Of a stretch of 64,000 nucleotides of DNA, positions 1 to 8,389 are shown one piece after another. The notes under the pieces were generated by a model that saw nothing but the letters and a program-made list of their open reading frames with translations, was not told the DNA's origin and searched no databases. A program made the translations under genes and the position numbers. Numbering within the stretch: position 1 is the stretch's first letter; every line of letters starts with the position of its first letter. Origin of the DNA: Prevotella sp. (GTDB lineage: Bacteria > Bacteroidota > Bacteroidia > Bacteroidales > Bacteroidaceae); assembly GCA_017449025.1 (NCBI GenBank), contig JAFSKJ010000063.1, positions 18,463 through 82,462 on the forward strand, read 5' to 3'.

Positions 1-1053
1 GAGAAGGTAACGAACATGACGGAAGCATTCTTTGGTTGTAAAAGCCTGACAAGCCTCGATGTGAGCAACTTCAACACGGCTAACGTGACGAGAATGGACT
101 ATATGTTCTATGGCTGCTCCAGCCTTACGAGCCTCGACCTAAGCAGCTTCAATACGAAGAACGTGAGAAACTGGGAATGTATGTTCCGTAACTGCTCCAG
201 CCTGACTACCATCTATGTCAGTGGCAGATGGAGTACAGCGAATGGGAACGGAGGCAATAATATGTTCTATGGCTGTACCAGTCTTGTTGGCGGACAGGGG
301 ACAACATTCGATGCCAACAACACCAACAAGACGTATGCCCGTATTGATGAGCCGGACAACGACGCGCCAGGCTACCTGACTTCAGCAAATAAAGAGTTAG
401 AACCAGTTAATGAAGTGGATGAGATTGACTTTAGCGGCGATGGCAGCACTGTCAACGAGAACACAAACTTAGACGGCAACGTAATAGGGAACATATTCTA
501 CAGCATTGCCCCCACCGACGGCGGCTACAACAAGAGCGAGGGCTACATTGAGGTGACAAGGCCGACAAGCGACGACGATATGGACGCCATTGCGGGCAAG
601 GATCTGTCAGACGACGCAATGAATGACTTCACCGGTATTATCTTCAAGGTGAACACTGGCAAGGGAACCATCAAGGTGAACGGCGAGACCACGGGAGGCA
701 TGACGCTGAAAGTGAAGATAGGCAATGCCCAGTCGATGGCGAAGACGTTGGATGTCAGGCAGAAGGCAACATTCCAATATAATGTGAGCGAACCCACCTA
801 CGTGTATATCTATGCCGGCAATAGCGGTGCGGCCTCAGCACGCGGCAACGGCGAGGAGCCGAGCCTGAAGATCTACGGCATTGAGTGGAAGCAGGATTCG
901 GGCACGCCGACGGGCGTGGGCGACGCTCCGCTTCTAAATGATAAAGGAGAAAATCACAGTTACTACGACCTGCAGGGCCGGCGCATAGATGCACAGCCGA
1001 AGAAGAAGGGTGTGTATGTGCGGCAGGGCCGCAAGGTGGTGGTCAGGTGGTAG
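1..1053 (+). CDS. BspA-like leucine-rich-repeat surface protein, 3' part
   Basis: The reading frame is open from base 1, so the true start lies upstream of the window. The visible N-terminal third holds DUF285/BspA-type repeats with a period near 23 residues (MFYGCSSLTSLDLSSFNTKN and variants), a family of surface-exposed leucine-rich repeats found in host-associated Bacteroidetes and often linked to adhesion. After about residue 130 comes a beta-rich region without a family I recognise. The protein ends in the local secretion-type tail (YYDLQGRRI, then KKGVYVRQGRKVVVRW), as do many other proteins in this window. Probable role: a secreted or cell-surface binding protein. Ligand and export route are inferred, not seen. 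The gene is followed by 0.7 kb of repeat-rich non-coding DNA. Confidence 0.85.
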   Translation, partial: EKVTNMTEAFFGCKSLTSLDVSNFNTANVTRMDYMFYGCSSLTSLDLSSFNTKNVRNWECMFRNCSSLTTIYVSGRWSTANGNGGNNMFYGCTSLVGGQGTTFDANNTNKTYARIDEPDNDAPGYLTSANKELEPVNEVDEIDFSGDGSTVNENTNLDGNVIGNIFYSIAPTDGGYNKSEGYIEVTRPTSDDDMDAIAGKDLSDDAMNDFTGIIFKVNTGKGTIKVNGETTGGMTLKVKIGNAQSMAKTLDVRQKATFQYNVSEPTYVYIYAGNSGAASARGNGEEPSLKIYGIEWKQDSGTPTGVGDAPLLNDKGENHSYYDLQGRRIDAQPKKKGVYVRQGRKVVVRW

Positions 1054-1146
1054 CTCTGCCCCTACAGTCGGCGGATTCAACAGAAGTCGTGTTTTTTCAA
1101 AAAACTGATGCGGAACGTGTAAGACGAAAAATGGTGTCTGATTCCC

Positions 1147-1261
1147 AAACATTGAGCTTCATCCGTAGAGTGGCACTCTACGGAGCTAAAGTGGCACTTT
1201 TTTGAAATTATGTGGCACTTTACGGTCGTAAAGTGCCACTCTACGGATGACCCCAATGTTT
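1147..1261. repeat. Palindromic intergenic element, copy A
   Basis: Outer arms: a 19-bp perfect inverted repeat at 1159-1177 and 1232-1250, extended by AAACATTG (1147-1154) and CAATGTTT (1254-1261). Inside are self-palindromic units: a GTAGAGTG/CACTCTAC palindrome at 1165-1181, and 13-bp arms GTGGCACTTTACG (1212-1224) and its complement (1227-1239). Bases 1171-1241 match 63598-63668 in the opposite orientation at 68 of 71 positions. Related 21-bp tandem units lie at 16658-16754. Function unknown. Confidence 0.85.
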
Positions 1262-1430
1262 CACACACCGTTTTGTAAATAATTTACAATGTCCCCAGAG
1301 CGTATGTAAACGACAACTATGACAACTTGGACAACCTATCTGTGTCAGCGGGGCGGGCGAGGTCGCCCGCGTTCCTATGTGTCATCTCGTACGTACACGT
1401 CAGGTGGGAATGCCCCAGAGGGGCATGATA

Positions 1431-1623
1431 GGAGTAGCCAGCCATACAGCCATGCCGTAGGTACGGCGAAATGGCTGGTGGAATGTCGTAGGTAAGGATG
1501 CCTGCCTCGTAGGTAGGCGACAAACACCGCGGATTGTCGCGTACCTACGGCACGCCCGTTACCGCCACCGTCTCACCAGCCATTTCGCCGTACCTACGGC
1601 ACGGCTGTATGGCTGGCTACTCC
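1431..1623. repeat. Long 50-bp inverted repeat
   Basis: The arms are 1431-1480 and 1574-1623. They are reverse complements with one mismatch in 50 bp (CATGCCG against CGTGCCG, near 1451-1455), separated by 93 bp. Each arm contains the smaller palindrome GCCGTA-GG-TACGGC. The spacer carries more CGTAGGTA octamers. A transcript through it could fold into a very long hairpin. It could be the remnant of a non-autonomous mobile element or a strong bidirectional transcription barrier. Confidence 0.85.
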
Positions 1624-1648
1624 TTTATGTATAGTGTTAATAAGAAGT

Positions 1649-1680
1649 GTGCCAGACTCCTTGTGTACGAAGTCTGGCAC
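1649..1680. terminator. Hairpin downstream of the GH2 operon
   Basis: The perfect 10-bp arms GTGCCAGACT (1649-1658) and AGTCTGGCAC (1671-1680) flank a 12-nt loop. It lies about 90 bp past the stop of the minus-strand GH2 gene. There is no clear T-run on either side, so a terminator role is plausible but unproven. Confidence 0.4.
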
Positions 1681-1769
1681 AACCAAGATTTATTGCCTAA
1701 TAAACTCTCCGGCAGCTCTTTCATTTGAGAGGTGACGCTTCAGTGTCATAGTGCCCTGCCCCACCCCAA

Positions 1770-4700
1770 CTATTTTGTCGCCACCCGTTTCTTTCCTCCT
1801 GCTATGTATACGCCCTTAGCAGGCTTCTCCGGGAGCTGTAAGCCCTGAAGGTTGAAGATTGTTGAGGCTTGTGCCGGCGTCATGGGTATGGCGCTGATGG
1901 CGGTGACGTCGGCAGCGGCCTCGATGCTTATCTCTGCTGCGCTGGTCCATGCATTGCCGTTGATTTCGCTTTTGGCTACGAACTTCATGTATCGTGCTGC
2001 AACGGGAGTTGTGAGGCTTGCCTTCTGCAGGGCCGTGGTGTTCTTCAGCTGCCCCGTCACTGCCGCGCTGCCCCATTGCTTGCCGTCGGTGCTGAGATAG
2101 ACCTCAAAGTCCTTGACCATGCCATTCTGGTTGCCGTCCTGGCGTGACAGATAGGTGATGGCTGTGACGAGGTATGTCTTTGCCATGTCGATGACTATTG
2201 TGTGCGGACATTGCGGCTCGTTGGCTCCCCACTCCGTATGCCAGAAGGTTGAGGTGTTGTTGTCGAAGGCCATACGAGCCTCGTTGCCAGAGTGCTGGCT
2301 GTCGGCACTGACGAGCTTCCATCCGTTCTTGACCACGAACATCGGGAACTCGTAGGTCATCACGGGGCTGTCTATCATGCCCTCTGCGGCGCAATATGCC
2401 TTGACGGTACAGGCATCATTGTTAAGTATCACCCCAGTGTACTTCTGGTACTCTCCGCCGTCTATGCTATAATATATTGTGGCGTTCTTGGTTGCGGTAG
2501 TCATGCGTATGCGTCCGCTGCTCACGCGCTCGCAGCTTACTGGCTGGCATACAGGCATGCTGACACATGCCCTGGCAGCCACGTCGTCGCCCTTGGCTAC
2601 GGGCAAGATGAGGAATCGGAACGAGGTGTTGGCAGCGTGCAGCTCGTAGCTTTCCCTGACGTCAGGGCCGCAGGAGGCGTTACCTAAGCCGCGGGTGGCG
2701 GCATCAAGCGACACCACTGCCGTGGCACAGGTCTTGAACTGGTAGGTGTGTTTTGAGCGGTTGTCGCGATTGGTATAGTTGTCCTCGGGGCGGAAGTGCA
2801 CCGCCGAGGCTGCCATCTGGTCGGGAGCCACAAAGAGCAGTCCGCAGCCGTCGCTGTTGGTGAGTGACATCCACCGCACCTCTTGCTTGGTACCGTGTTC
2901 CTGCGGCAGTATGTAATCTTCACGCTGGTCGCTGACGGTGCTGTGGTAGATGCCGGGCAGGCAGGCTTCCTTGCGGTCGCGATAGCTGTCCCATGGTCCA
3001 CGGCCAAACCATGCCAGCTGCTCCATCTGTGAGGGCATCTCAAGGCGAAAGCCGAGCTTGGGGATGATGGCTCCGGTGGCCGACGGGCGTATGAACGAGT
3101 TGACCATCACCACGCCGTCGGCACATACTGTGAACCATAGGCTCACGTCGAAGCGTGTTCCGTCGGCACCGGTGTATGTGCTCTCCATGCTCACCTTGGC
3201 CGTCTTGCCGTCGTCGCCGAGTGTCACCTCCGCTGCCGTGCCCTTGACGGTAAGCTTTCGCAGTCCCATGGCGTCCCAGCCCGACGTCTGACGACCGTCG
3301 TTGTCGGTGGGCAGACGGAAGGCATTGAGAAGCAACGGCTTGCTCATGAGGCTGACATCGTCGAAGGTGTAGCTGCTGAGTGTGCCTTGGGCGCGGTTGA
3401 AGGCTGCCTTGAAGCGGGCACCGCTGACGGTGATGGCTGTAGCAGACTCGTCAACGGTGAGCGACTCTGCCGCAGAGAGCTTGGCAACGTCGTAGAACGG
3501 CTTTTCAGCAATGCTCACGGGCAGTTTCTCCTCGGCCACCACATATCCGGCGTCAGCCCAGAGGGTGTTCTCTTTCTGCGTGGCGGTGAAGTGCAGAAAG
3601 GCTTCTTTCTCTGCGGGCAACGACTGCAGTGGCGACATGTCGATGGTGAACACTGCGCTGTCGGCGGCAGCCACTTCCTTGTCGACGGTGCCGCGAGCTA
3701 AGACGTTACCCTCTTCGTCCATAAGCTCATAGCTTACATTGTAGGTCGTTGACGGCAGGAACGCCATTTTGTTCTTCAGGCGGAACTGGTCGGTCTTTCC
3801 CTTTATAGGCTTGAACTCCAAGGGTTGGTAGATTTTCTTGGTGTTGTACGACTTTGCCGTAAGACTCCTGTCGGGCCGCACCAGGCCGTTGATGCAGAAG
3901 TTCCCGTCGTTGGGGTTGTCGCCGAAGTCGCCGCCGTAAGCCCAGTACTGCTGCCCTGTTACGCTCTTTGTCAGCAGGCCCTGGTCCTTGAAGTCCCAGA
4001 TGAACTCACCGGTGAGGCACGGGTACTTCTCGTAGAGGTCGAACATGTCGCGCACGTTGCCCATGGCGTTGCCCATGGAGTGCGAGTTCTCACATTGTAT
4101 GTGGGGTTTCTGCCCTGTCTGTCCCTTTCTCGACGAGCCTATCCACTCTATGGTTTCATAGCTGGCGTACATGGTGGAGGAGACGTCAGCGTAGTCGCTG
4201 TTGCCCTCGTAGTGTGTGAGGCGCGTTTTGTCGAGCTTCTTCACGGCTTCGGCCACGTACTTGAAGTTGCCGCCGCTGCCGCTTTCGTTTCCAAACGACC
4301 ACATAAAGATGGAGGGATGGTTGCGAAGCCAGCGCACCTGGTTTTCGGAGCGCTCGACCATTGCCGGGCGGAAGAGCTCCAGCGAGGAGAGCTTCTGGTG
4401 GGCATGGCACTCCACGTCGGCCTCTGCCAGCACGTACAGGCCGTACTTGTCGCAGAGGTCGTAGAACACGGGGTCGTTGGGATAGTGGCTTGTTCGCACG
4501 GCGTTGATGTTAAGGCGCTTCATGGTGCGTATGTCTTCCTCCATCTCCTCGGCGGTCACGGCACGTCCGTTGACAGGTGAGAAGTCGTGGCGATTGACAC
4601 CGTGGAACACCATGCGACGCCCATTGATGGTAAGTGCTCCGTCGCTGCGGATAGCTACCTTCTTGAAGCCCACTTTAGAGCCGCGGATGTCGATGGTGTT

Positions 4701-5783
4701 GCCGGAGGCATCCTTCAGGGTGAGCACAAGGTCGTAGAGATTGGGAGTCTCAGCACTCCAAAGACGTGGAGATGTCACGTCCATCGTCAGCGTGGTTGAA
4801 GCCTCTCCAAGCCCCTCCGAAGGAAGGGATGTTTGGTCACCTGTAAGAGAAGCAGCGGCAGTGGCAATCACCGTTCCGTTATCCAAGATCTTGGCTTCAA
4901 CACTTATGCTGGCCTCTCCTTCGGAAGGGTTTGGGGAGACTTTCACCTCAATCTTGGCCTTCGCGTTCTTGTAACTGTTGTCAAGGTCGGTGGTGAAGAA
5001 ATAGTCGCGTATCTGCGTCTTTGGTGCTGACCAGAGGAAGCAGTGGCGCTGTATGCCTGTCAGGCGCCAGTAGTCTTGACACTCCAAGAAGGAACCGCTG
5101 GTGAAGCGGTACACCTGCAGGGCAATGCTGTTGGTGCCCTCTGTCAGGTAGTCGGTGATGTTGAATTCAGACGGCACGTATGAGTCCTCGGAATAGCCCA
5201 CGCGCTTACCGTTGACCCACAGGTAGTAGCCATGTCCCACACCGTTGAAGCGCACGTAGACGTCGCGACCCGCCCAGTCGGCAGGAATGGTGAACGTGCG
5301 GCGGTAGGTGCCCACGGGGTTGGGCATGGAGCTGTTGTAGGTGAACCAGGAAGGGCGGTTGGCCATGACGCTGTAGGTGGACTCGCTGAACGAGAAAGGG
5401 TAGGCCACGTTGCAGTATAGGGGCTTGTCCCACGACTTGTTGTTATGCAAGCCCCACACCTGCCAGCTTGACGGCACGTCGATGTCGGTCCAGGAGCTGT
5501 CGTCGTAGTCCTTGGCGCACATGGAGGGGAGAGCCTTCGTGGGCGTGCTTACCCACATGAACTTCCACTTGCCGTCGAGCGACTGGTAGAAGGGGGAGGC
5601 CGACGGGTCGCCATTTGCCGCGTCGGCCTCAACAGCCACGGGTATGGCCGTGGTGTGTGCCACTTCTCGGTTAACACTTGTGGTCTTGGGGTCGTCCCAT
5701 TCCTTCCCTGTCTGCGCTGGAGCAAAGCTGCTGTTGCAAGCCAGCATTGCCAGCATCAGACCCGTCTGAGTTCTTGTAATCAT
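1770..5783 (-). CDS. GH2 beta-galactosidase with C-terminal discoidin-like domain
   Basis: This 1337-residue LacZ-type glycoside hydrolase family 2 enzyme is predicted to remove terminal beta-galactosyl units from hemicellulose side chains. It has a signal peptide, a sugar-binding jelly roll (about 50-240), immunoglobulin-like domains, and a TIM barrel with HGVNRHDF. The acid/base is E500 in MWSFGNESG and the nucleophile is E565 in CENSHSMGNAMGN. A LacZ small-chain domain follows. The C-terminal extension holds a chitobiase-like beta domain (IYYSIDGGEYQKY), an F5/8-type discoidin domain (FDNNTSTFWHTEW) and a tail ending GVYIAGGKKRVATK. It is the last gene of a five-gene operon, 36 bp after an esterase gene. 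Two GC-rich palindromic repeats sit in frame at about residues 280-330. Family assignment is firm; the substrate is inferred. Confidence 0.93.
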   Translation of the reverse strand: MITRTQTGLMLAMLACNSSFAPAQTGKEWDDPKTTSVNREVAHTTAIPVAVEADAANGDPSASPFYQSLDGKWKFMWVSTPTKALPSMCAKDYDDSSWTDIDVPSSWQVWGLHNNKSWDKPLYCNVAYPFSFSESTYSVMANRPSWFTYNSSMPNPVGTYRRTFTIPADWAGRDVYVRFNGVGHGYYLWVNGKRVGYSEDSYVPSEFNITDYLTEGTNSIALQVYRFTSGSFLECQDYWRLTGIQRHCFLWSAPKTQIRDYFFTTDLDNSYKNAKAKIEVKVSPNPSEGEASISVEAKILDNGTVIATAAASLTGDQTSLPSEGLGEASTTLTMDVTSPRLWSAETPNLYDLVLTLKDASGNTIDIRGSKVGFKKVAIRSDGALTINGRRMVFHGVNRHDFSPVNGRAVTAEEMEEDIRTMKRLNINAVRTSHYPNDPVFYDLCDKYGLYVLAEADVECHAHQKLSSLELFRPAMVERSENQVRWLRNHPSIFMWSFGNESGSGGNFKYVAEAVKKLDKTRLTHYEGNSDYADVSSTMYASYETIEWIGSSRKGQTGQKPHIQCENSHSMGNAMGNVRDMFDLYEKYPCLTGEFIWDFKDQGLLTKSVTGQQYWAYGGDFGDNPNDGNFCINGLVRPDRSLTAKSYNTKKIYQPLEFKPIKGKTDQFRLKNKMAFLPSTTYNVSYELMDEEGNVLARGTVDKEVAAADSAVFTIDMSPLQSLPAEKEAFLHFTATQKENTLWADAGYVVAEEKLPVSIAEKPFYDVAKLSAAESLTVDESATAITVSGARFKAAFNRAQGTLSSYTFDDVSLMSKPLLLNAFRLPTDNDGRQTSGWDAMGLRKLTVKGTAAEVTLGDDGKTAKVSMESTYTGADGTRFDVSLWFTVCADGVVMVNSFIRPSATGAIIPKLGFRLEMPSQMEQLAWFGRGPWDSYRDRKEACLPGIYHSTVSDQREDYILPQEHGTKQEVRWMSLTNSDGCGLLFVAPDQMAASAVHFRPEDNYTNRDNRSKHTYQFKTCATAVVSLDAATRGLGNASCGPDVRESYELHAANTSFRFLILPVAKGDDVAARACVSMPVCQPVSCERVSSGRIRMTTATKNATIYYSIDGGEYQKYTGVILNNDACTVKAYCAAEGMIDSPVMTYEFPMFVVKNGWKLVSADSQHSGNEARMAFDNNTSTFWHTEWGANEPQCPHTIVIDMAKTYLVTAITYLSRQDGNQNGMVKDFEVYLSTDGKQWGSAAVTGQLKNTTALQKASLTTPVAARYMKFVAKSEINGNAWTSAAEISIEAAADVTAISAIPMTPAQASTIFNLQGLQLPEKPAKGVYIAGGKKRVATK
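4798..4943. repeat. Pair of coding-embedded palindromic repeats in the GH2 gene
   Basis: Two inverted copies of a GC-rich element lie at 4798-4834 and 4911-4943. Their cores are CTCCGAAGGAAGGGA and CTCCTTCGGAAGGGT. They encode the peptides SLPSEGLGEAS and SPNPSEGEAS and keep the frame open. The architecture (an inverted pair inside a gene, each with a self-complementary core preceded by a CTCTCC-type arm) resembles the pair in the GH43-esterase gene at 29162-29243, with a TTCGGA core instead of TTGGGG. Confidence 0.75.
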
Positions 5784-5819
5784 AGTGTCTTTAGTTGTTG
5801 TTTCTGTAAAGGGAGGTGT

Positions 5820-6767
5820 CTATCGCGCTGCATTGAGGAAGTCAACCATCTTCTTCAGGTTCTCCTCGGAATACATGCCCATGCCGTGGCCTCCCTCGGG
5901 CACGAAGGTGGCCTCGGTCTTCACACCGGCAGCCTTCAGCACCTCGTAGAACTTCTTGCCCTGGCAGCATGGAACCACATTGTCTTTCTCGCCGTGGAAG
6001 ATGATGACGGGCGGGTCGTTCTTGTCAACGTATGTGGTGGCGCTGAGGCTGAGGTACTTGTCGGGCTCCTTGCTGAGCTTGGAGTCCAACAGCACATCCT
6101 CGGGGCTGTTGTCGCCCATCTTCATGCTCTCGCCGCAGTCCATGGCCGTGAGGTCGATGGGCCCCGACCAGTCGCAGGCGGCGTTGACGGTTGAGGGCTG
6201 GCTGGTGTAGTTGCCCACGCTGCCCTCCAAGTCGATGGTGATGGTTCCCACGGTCTCAGTCTTTGTTCCGCTGGTAGTGGCCGTGGTTGAAGCGAGGTGT
6301 CCGCCGGAGGAGAAGCCGCTGGTGGCAATGAACGATGTGTCGAACTTGTACTTGGCTGCCTCGCCGCGCACAAAGCGCACCACGGCGCGTATGTCGTGGA
6401 GCTGTGCCGGCCACTTGGCATCCATGCTGGAGCGATGGTTGGGGCACACCACGGCGTAGCCCGCATTGAGCAGCGTCTTGACAATGGTGCCCAGGTCGGC
6501 GGCACCCTTGCTGCTGTTGCTGAACCATGCACTGCCATAGATGTGTATGACAACAGGATAGCTGGCTTTTTCCTCCTTGGGCAGATATATGTCGCAGGTG
6601 TGGAAGGCCTTGTCGTCGCCGGCATAGTTCACATCCTTCCACTGCTGCGACGTCTCAAGGTTTGCCTGCTGCTGAAAGCCTCCGAAGCCTCCGAAACCCC
6701 CTTGGGGCTGCGCCGACAGGCTTAATGCGGCGCAGGCCATGAATAATGATAACGCGGTCTTCTTCAT
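5820..6767 (-). CDS. Secreted alpha/beta-hydrolase, feruloyl/acetyl-xylan esterase-like
   Basis: The 315-residue protein has a signal peptide (cleavage expected after LSLSAQ) followed by a Gly/Phe-rich stretch (GGFGGFGGFQQQ) and an alpha/beta-hydrolase domain of the BD-FAE type found in Bacteroidetes xylan loci. Visible catalytic elements are the nucleophile S153 in GFSSGGHLA, the acid in FHGEKDNVVP and the histidine in EGGHGMGMY. The oxyanion-type motif HIYGSAWF is at about residue 75. It should hydrolyse ester decorations (acetyl or feruloyl) on xylo-oligosaccharides, probably in the periplasm, since it lacks the C-terminal secretion tail. It lies between a type-B carboxylesterase and GH2 in the same operon. 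Acetyl versus feruloyl specificity cannot be decided from sequence. Confidence 0.85.
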   Translation of the reverse strand: MKKTALSLFMACAALSLSAQPQGGFGGFGGFQQQANLETSQQWKDVNYAGDDKAFHTCDIYLPKEEKASYPVVIHIYGSAWFSNSSKGAADLGTIVKTLLNAGYAVVCPNHRSSMDAKWPAQLHDIRAVVRFVRGEAAKYKFDTSFIATSGFSSGGHLASTTATTSGTKTETVGTITIDLEGSVGNYTSQPSTVNAACDWSGPIDLTAMDCGESMKMGDNSPEDVLLDSKLSKEPDKYLSLSATTYVDKNDPPVIIFHGEKDNVVPCCQGKKFYEVLKAAGVKTEATFVPEGGHGMGMYSEENLKKMVDFLNAAR

Positions 6768-6824
6768 AGTTGTAACTGATTTGCTGTCTGATTGATTGTT
6801 AATGTAAGTCTTTGCCTGCCATGC

Positions 6825-8351
6825 TCATCTCCTTCCTCTCGGGTCGCCGTTGGGGTCGACGATGAAGTCACCCATCTCGGAGGCCTCGGCATCGTTGTCG
6901 TCGAGCTTGAAGAGCATAAACTTCGGATTCTCCTCGGTACAGGGCTGCCAGCCAAGGGCTGATGCCGGCTGTTGGGCATTGGCATCGCCGTTGGGGTCGC
7001 TGTACTTGGCGAAGTTGGTCCAGGCGGTAAGCATTTTCTCTGACAGGTCCCAGTCGCCTTTGGTCCAGGGGCGCCAGCAGTGTTTAAGGCTCTTGAACAC
7101 AAACCAGAGGTCGCTGCTGTGGAAGGCTCCCTTCAGGCGGTCGGTAATCTCGGGATGCTTGCCGTCGTCGGGCAATGGGCGGGCAAACTCATAGCACCAC
7201 GCCTTGCCGCCCTGCTGCTGGCGCACCTTGCAGAACTCTGCAATGCCGGGACCCATGGAACCCATGTCGTTGAGAGTATAGCCAATCATATAGGGTATGT
7301 CGGCAATGGTGCCCTCGCGGGTGGCCTCGTTGAAGCTTTTTTTAGACACATAGCCGTCGATGATGGGGCGCTGCATGAGGAAAACGTCGCTCTTGGTCAC
7401 CATATTATATAAGGTGGGGATGGTGTAGAGCAACTCGGTGGATGCTGCGCGGAGCTTCTGAAGGTCGGTGAGTCCGGCCCAGTCCATCACCTTCTTGGTC
7501 TCAGCCTCGCTCTCCTGGAGTGTGGGGTTGTAGGTGAAGAACTTGTTGACAGGTGTGGCCGGCTTGGCCTCTTCGCCATCCTTGGCAGGCACGTCGATAC
7601 CGCCGCCACTCATGATGACGGCCTTGTGGAACAGTCCGCGGGCCAGCGGGCTCTCGCACAGTGTGCGCACGCTGCCGGCACCGGCACTCTGTCCGAAGAT
7701 GGTTACGTTGTCGGGGTCGCCGCCAAACTGCTCGATGTTCTCCTTTATCCACTTCAGCGATTGTATCTGGTCGAGAATGCCGTAGTTGCCGCTGACGTGA
7801 TTGGGACTCTCTGCCGACAGCTCAGGATAGGTCATGAAGCCGAAGATGCCCAGGCGGTAGTTGATGCTGACGAGCACCACATCCTTCGACGCCCACTCCT
7901 GACCGTCGAACTCCGGCTCAGAGCCCCAGCCCTCGCGATAGCCGCCGCCGTGAATCCACAGTGCCACGGGCAGCTTCTTGCCTACCTGTCCAGGAGCCTT
8001 TGTCCAAACGTTAAGGTAGAGGCAGTCCTCGCTGTAGGGAGCCTCGTCGCCGTAGCCCCACTCAGAGGCATAGAAGCCGGGGTAGTGCACGGCCTGATAG
8101 CCGGGATGCCCGAACTTGTCGCACAGGCGCACAGAGTCCCAAGCCACCACGGGCTGCGGCTCCTTCCAGCGCAGTTCGCCTATAGGCGGTGCTGCGTATG
8201 GTATGCCGCGGTACACAAAAACTCCGGGGTTTTCAGCCCGGACTCCTTGAATCTGTCCTCCCGCAATGGTAAGTATCGGGTTGACACCATCGTCTTGGGC
8301 GCAGCTGAGCATAAGTGCCAGCATTGGCAATAACAAGAAAATCTTTTTCAT
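6825..8351 (-). CDS. Type-B carboxylesterase lipoprotein
   Basis: The 508-residue carboxylesterase (COesterase fold) has a lipoprotein signal (ALMLSC, lipid-modified Cys at 17), so it is probably membrane-anchored. Family landmarks are YRGIPYAAPP near residue 50, SEDCLYLNVW, the oxyanion-hole motif WIHGGGYREG, and the nucleophile elbow GQSAGAG with S222. It is placed between GH8 and a second esterase in a hemicellulase operon, so the likely substrate is an acylated sugar or oligosaccharide, although the family also accepts many small esters. Spacing is 38 bp from GH8 and 57 bp to the next gene. The C-terminal part is polar and shows no secretion tail. Confidence 0.85.
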   Translation of the reverse strand: MKKIFLLLPMLALMLSCAQDDGVNPILTIAGGQIQGVRAENPGVFVYRGIPYAAPPIGELRWKEPQPVVAWDSVRLCDKFGHPGYQAVHYPGFYASEWGYGDEAPYSEDCLYLNVWTKAPGQVGKKLPVALWIHGGGYREGWGSEPEFDGQEWASKDVVLVSINYRLGIFGFMTYPELSAESPNHVSGNYGILDQIQSLKWIKENIEQFGGDPDNVTIFGQSAGAGSVRTLCESPLARGLFHKAVIMSGGGIDVPAKDGEEAKPATPVNKFFTYNPTLQESEAETKKVMDWAGLTDLQKLRAASTELLYTIPTLYNMVTKSDVFLMQRPIIDGYVSKKSFNEATREGTIADIPYMIGYTLNDMGSMGPGIAEFCKVRQQQGGKAWCYEFARPLPDDGKHPEITDRLKGAFHSSDLWFVFKSLKHCWRPWTKGDWDLSEKMLTAWTNFAKYSDPNGDANAQQPASALGWQPCTEENPKFMLFKLDDNDAEASEMGDFIVDPNGDPRGRR

Positions 8352-8389
8352 TTTGATTATGGTTTTGGTTGAATATATTAGTAAAGGTG

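Larger units (their letters stand above)
1054..1769. other. Non-coding repeat-rich intergenic region
   Basis: This 716-bp gap has no credible gene: the short ORFs in it simply read through inverted repeats. It holds (i) a palindromic element at 1147-1261 built from a 21-bp-type unit, (ii) a GGGCGA/TCGCCC hairpin near 1355-1372, (iii) a 50-bp inverted repeat at 1431-1480/1574-1623, and (iv) a 10-bp-arm hairpin at 1649-1680. The octamer CGTAGGTA or its complement occurs five times between 1456 and 1598. The flanking genes converge (BspA-like on plus, GH2 on minus), so the region is a shared 3' end rather than a promoter region. Confidence 0.8.

Noticed and set aside
1317-1728. Two small ORFs in the repeat region after the BspA-like gene
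   Set aside because: Their similar peptides (ISPYLRHGCMAGYS) come from the two arms of the 50-bp inverted repeat read from opposite strands, not from related genes.
4186-5433. Several long ORFs opposite or in other frames of the GH2 gene
   Set aside because: High GC content keeps antisense frames open. The GH2 frame carries all catalytic motifs, and the others match no family.
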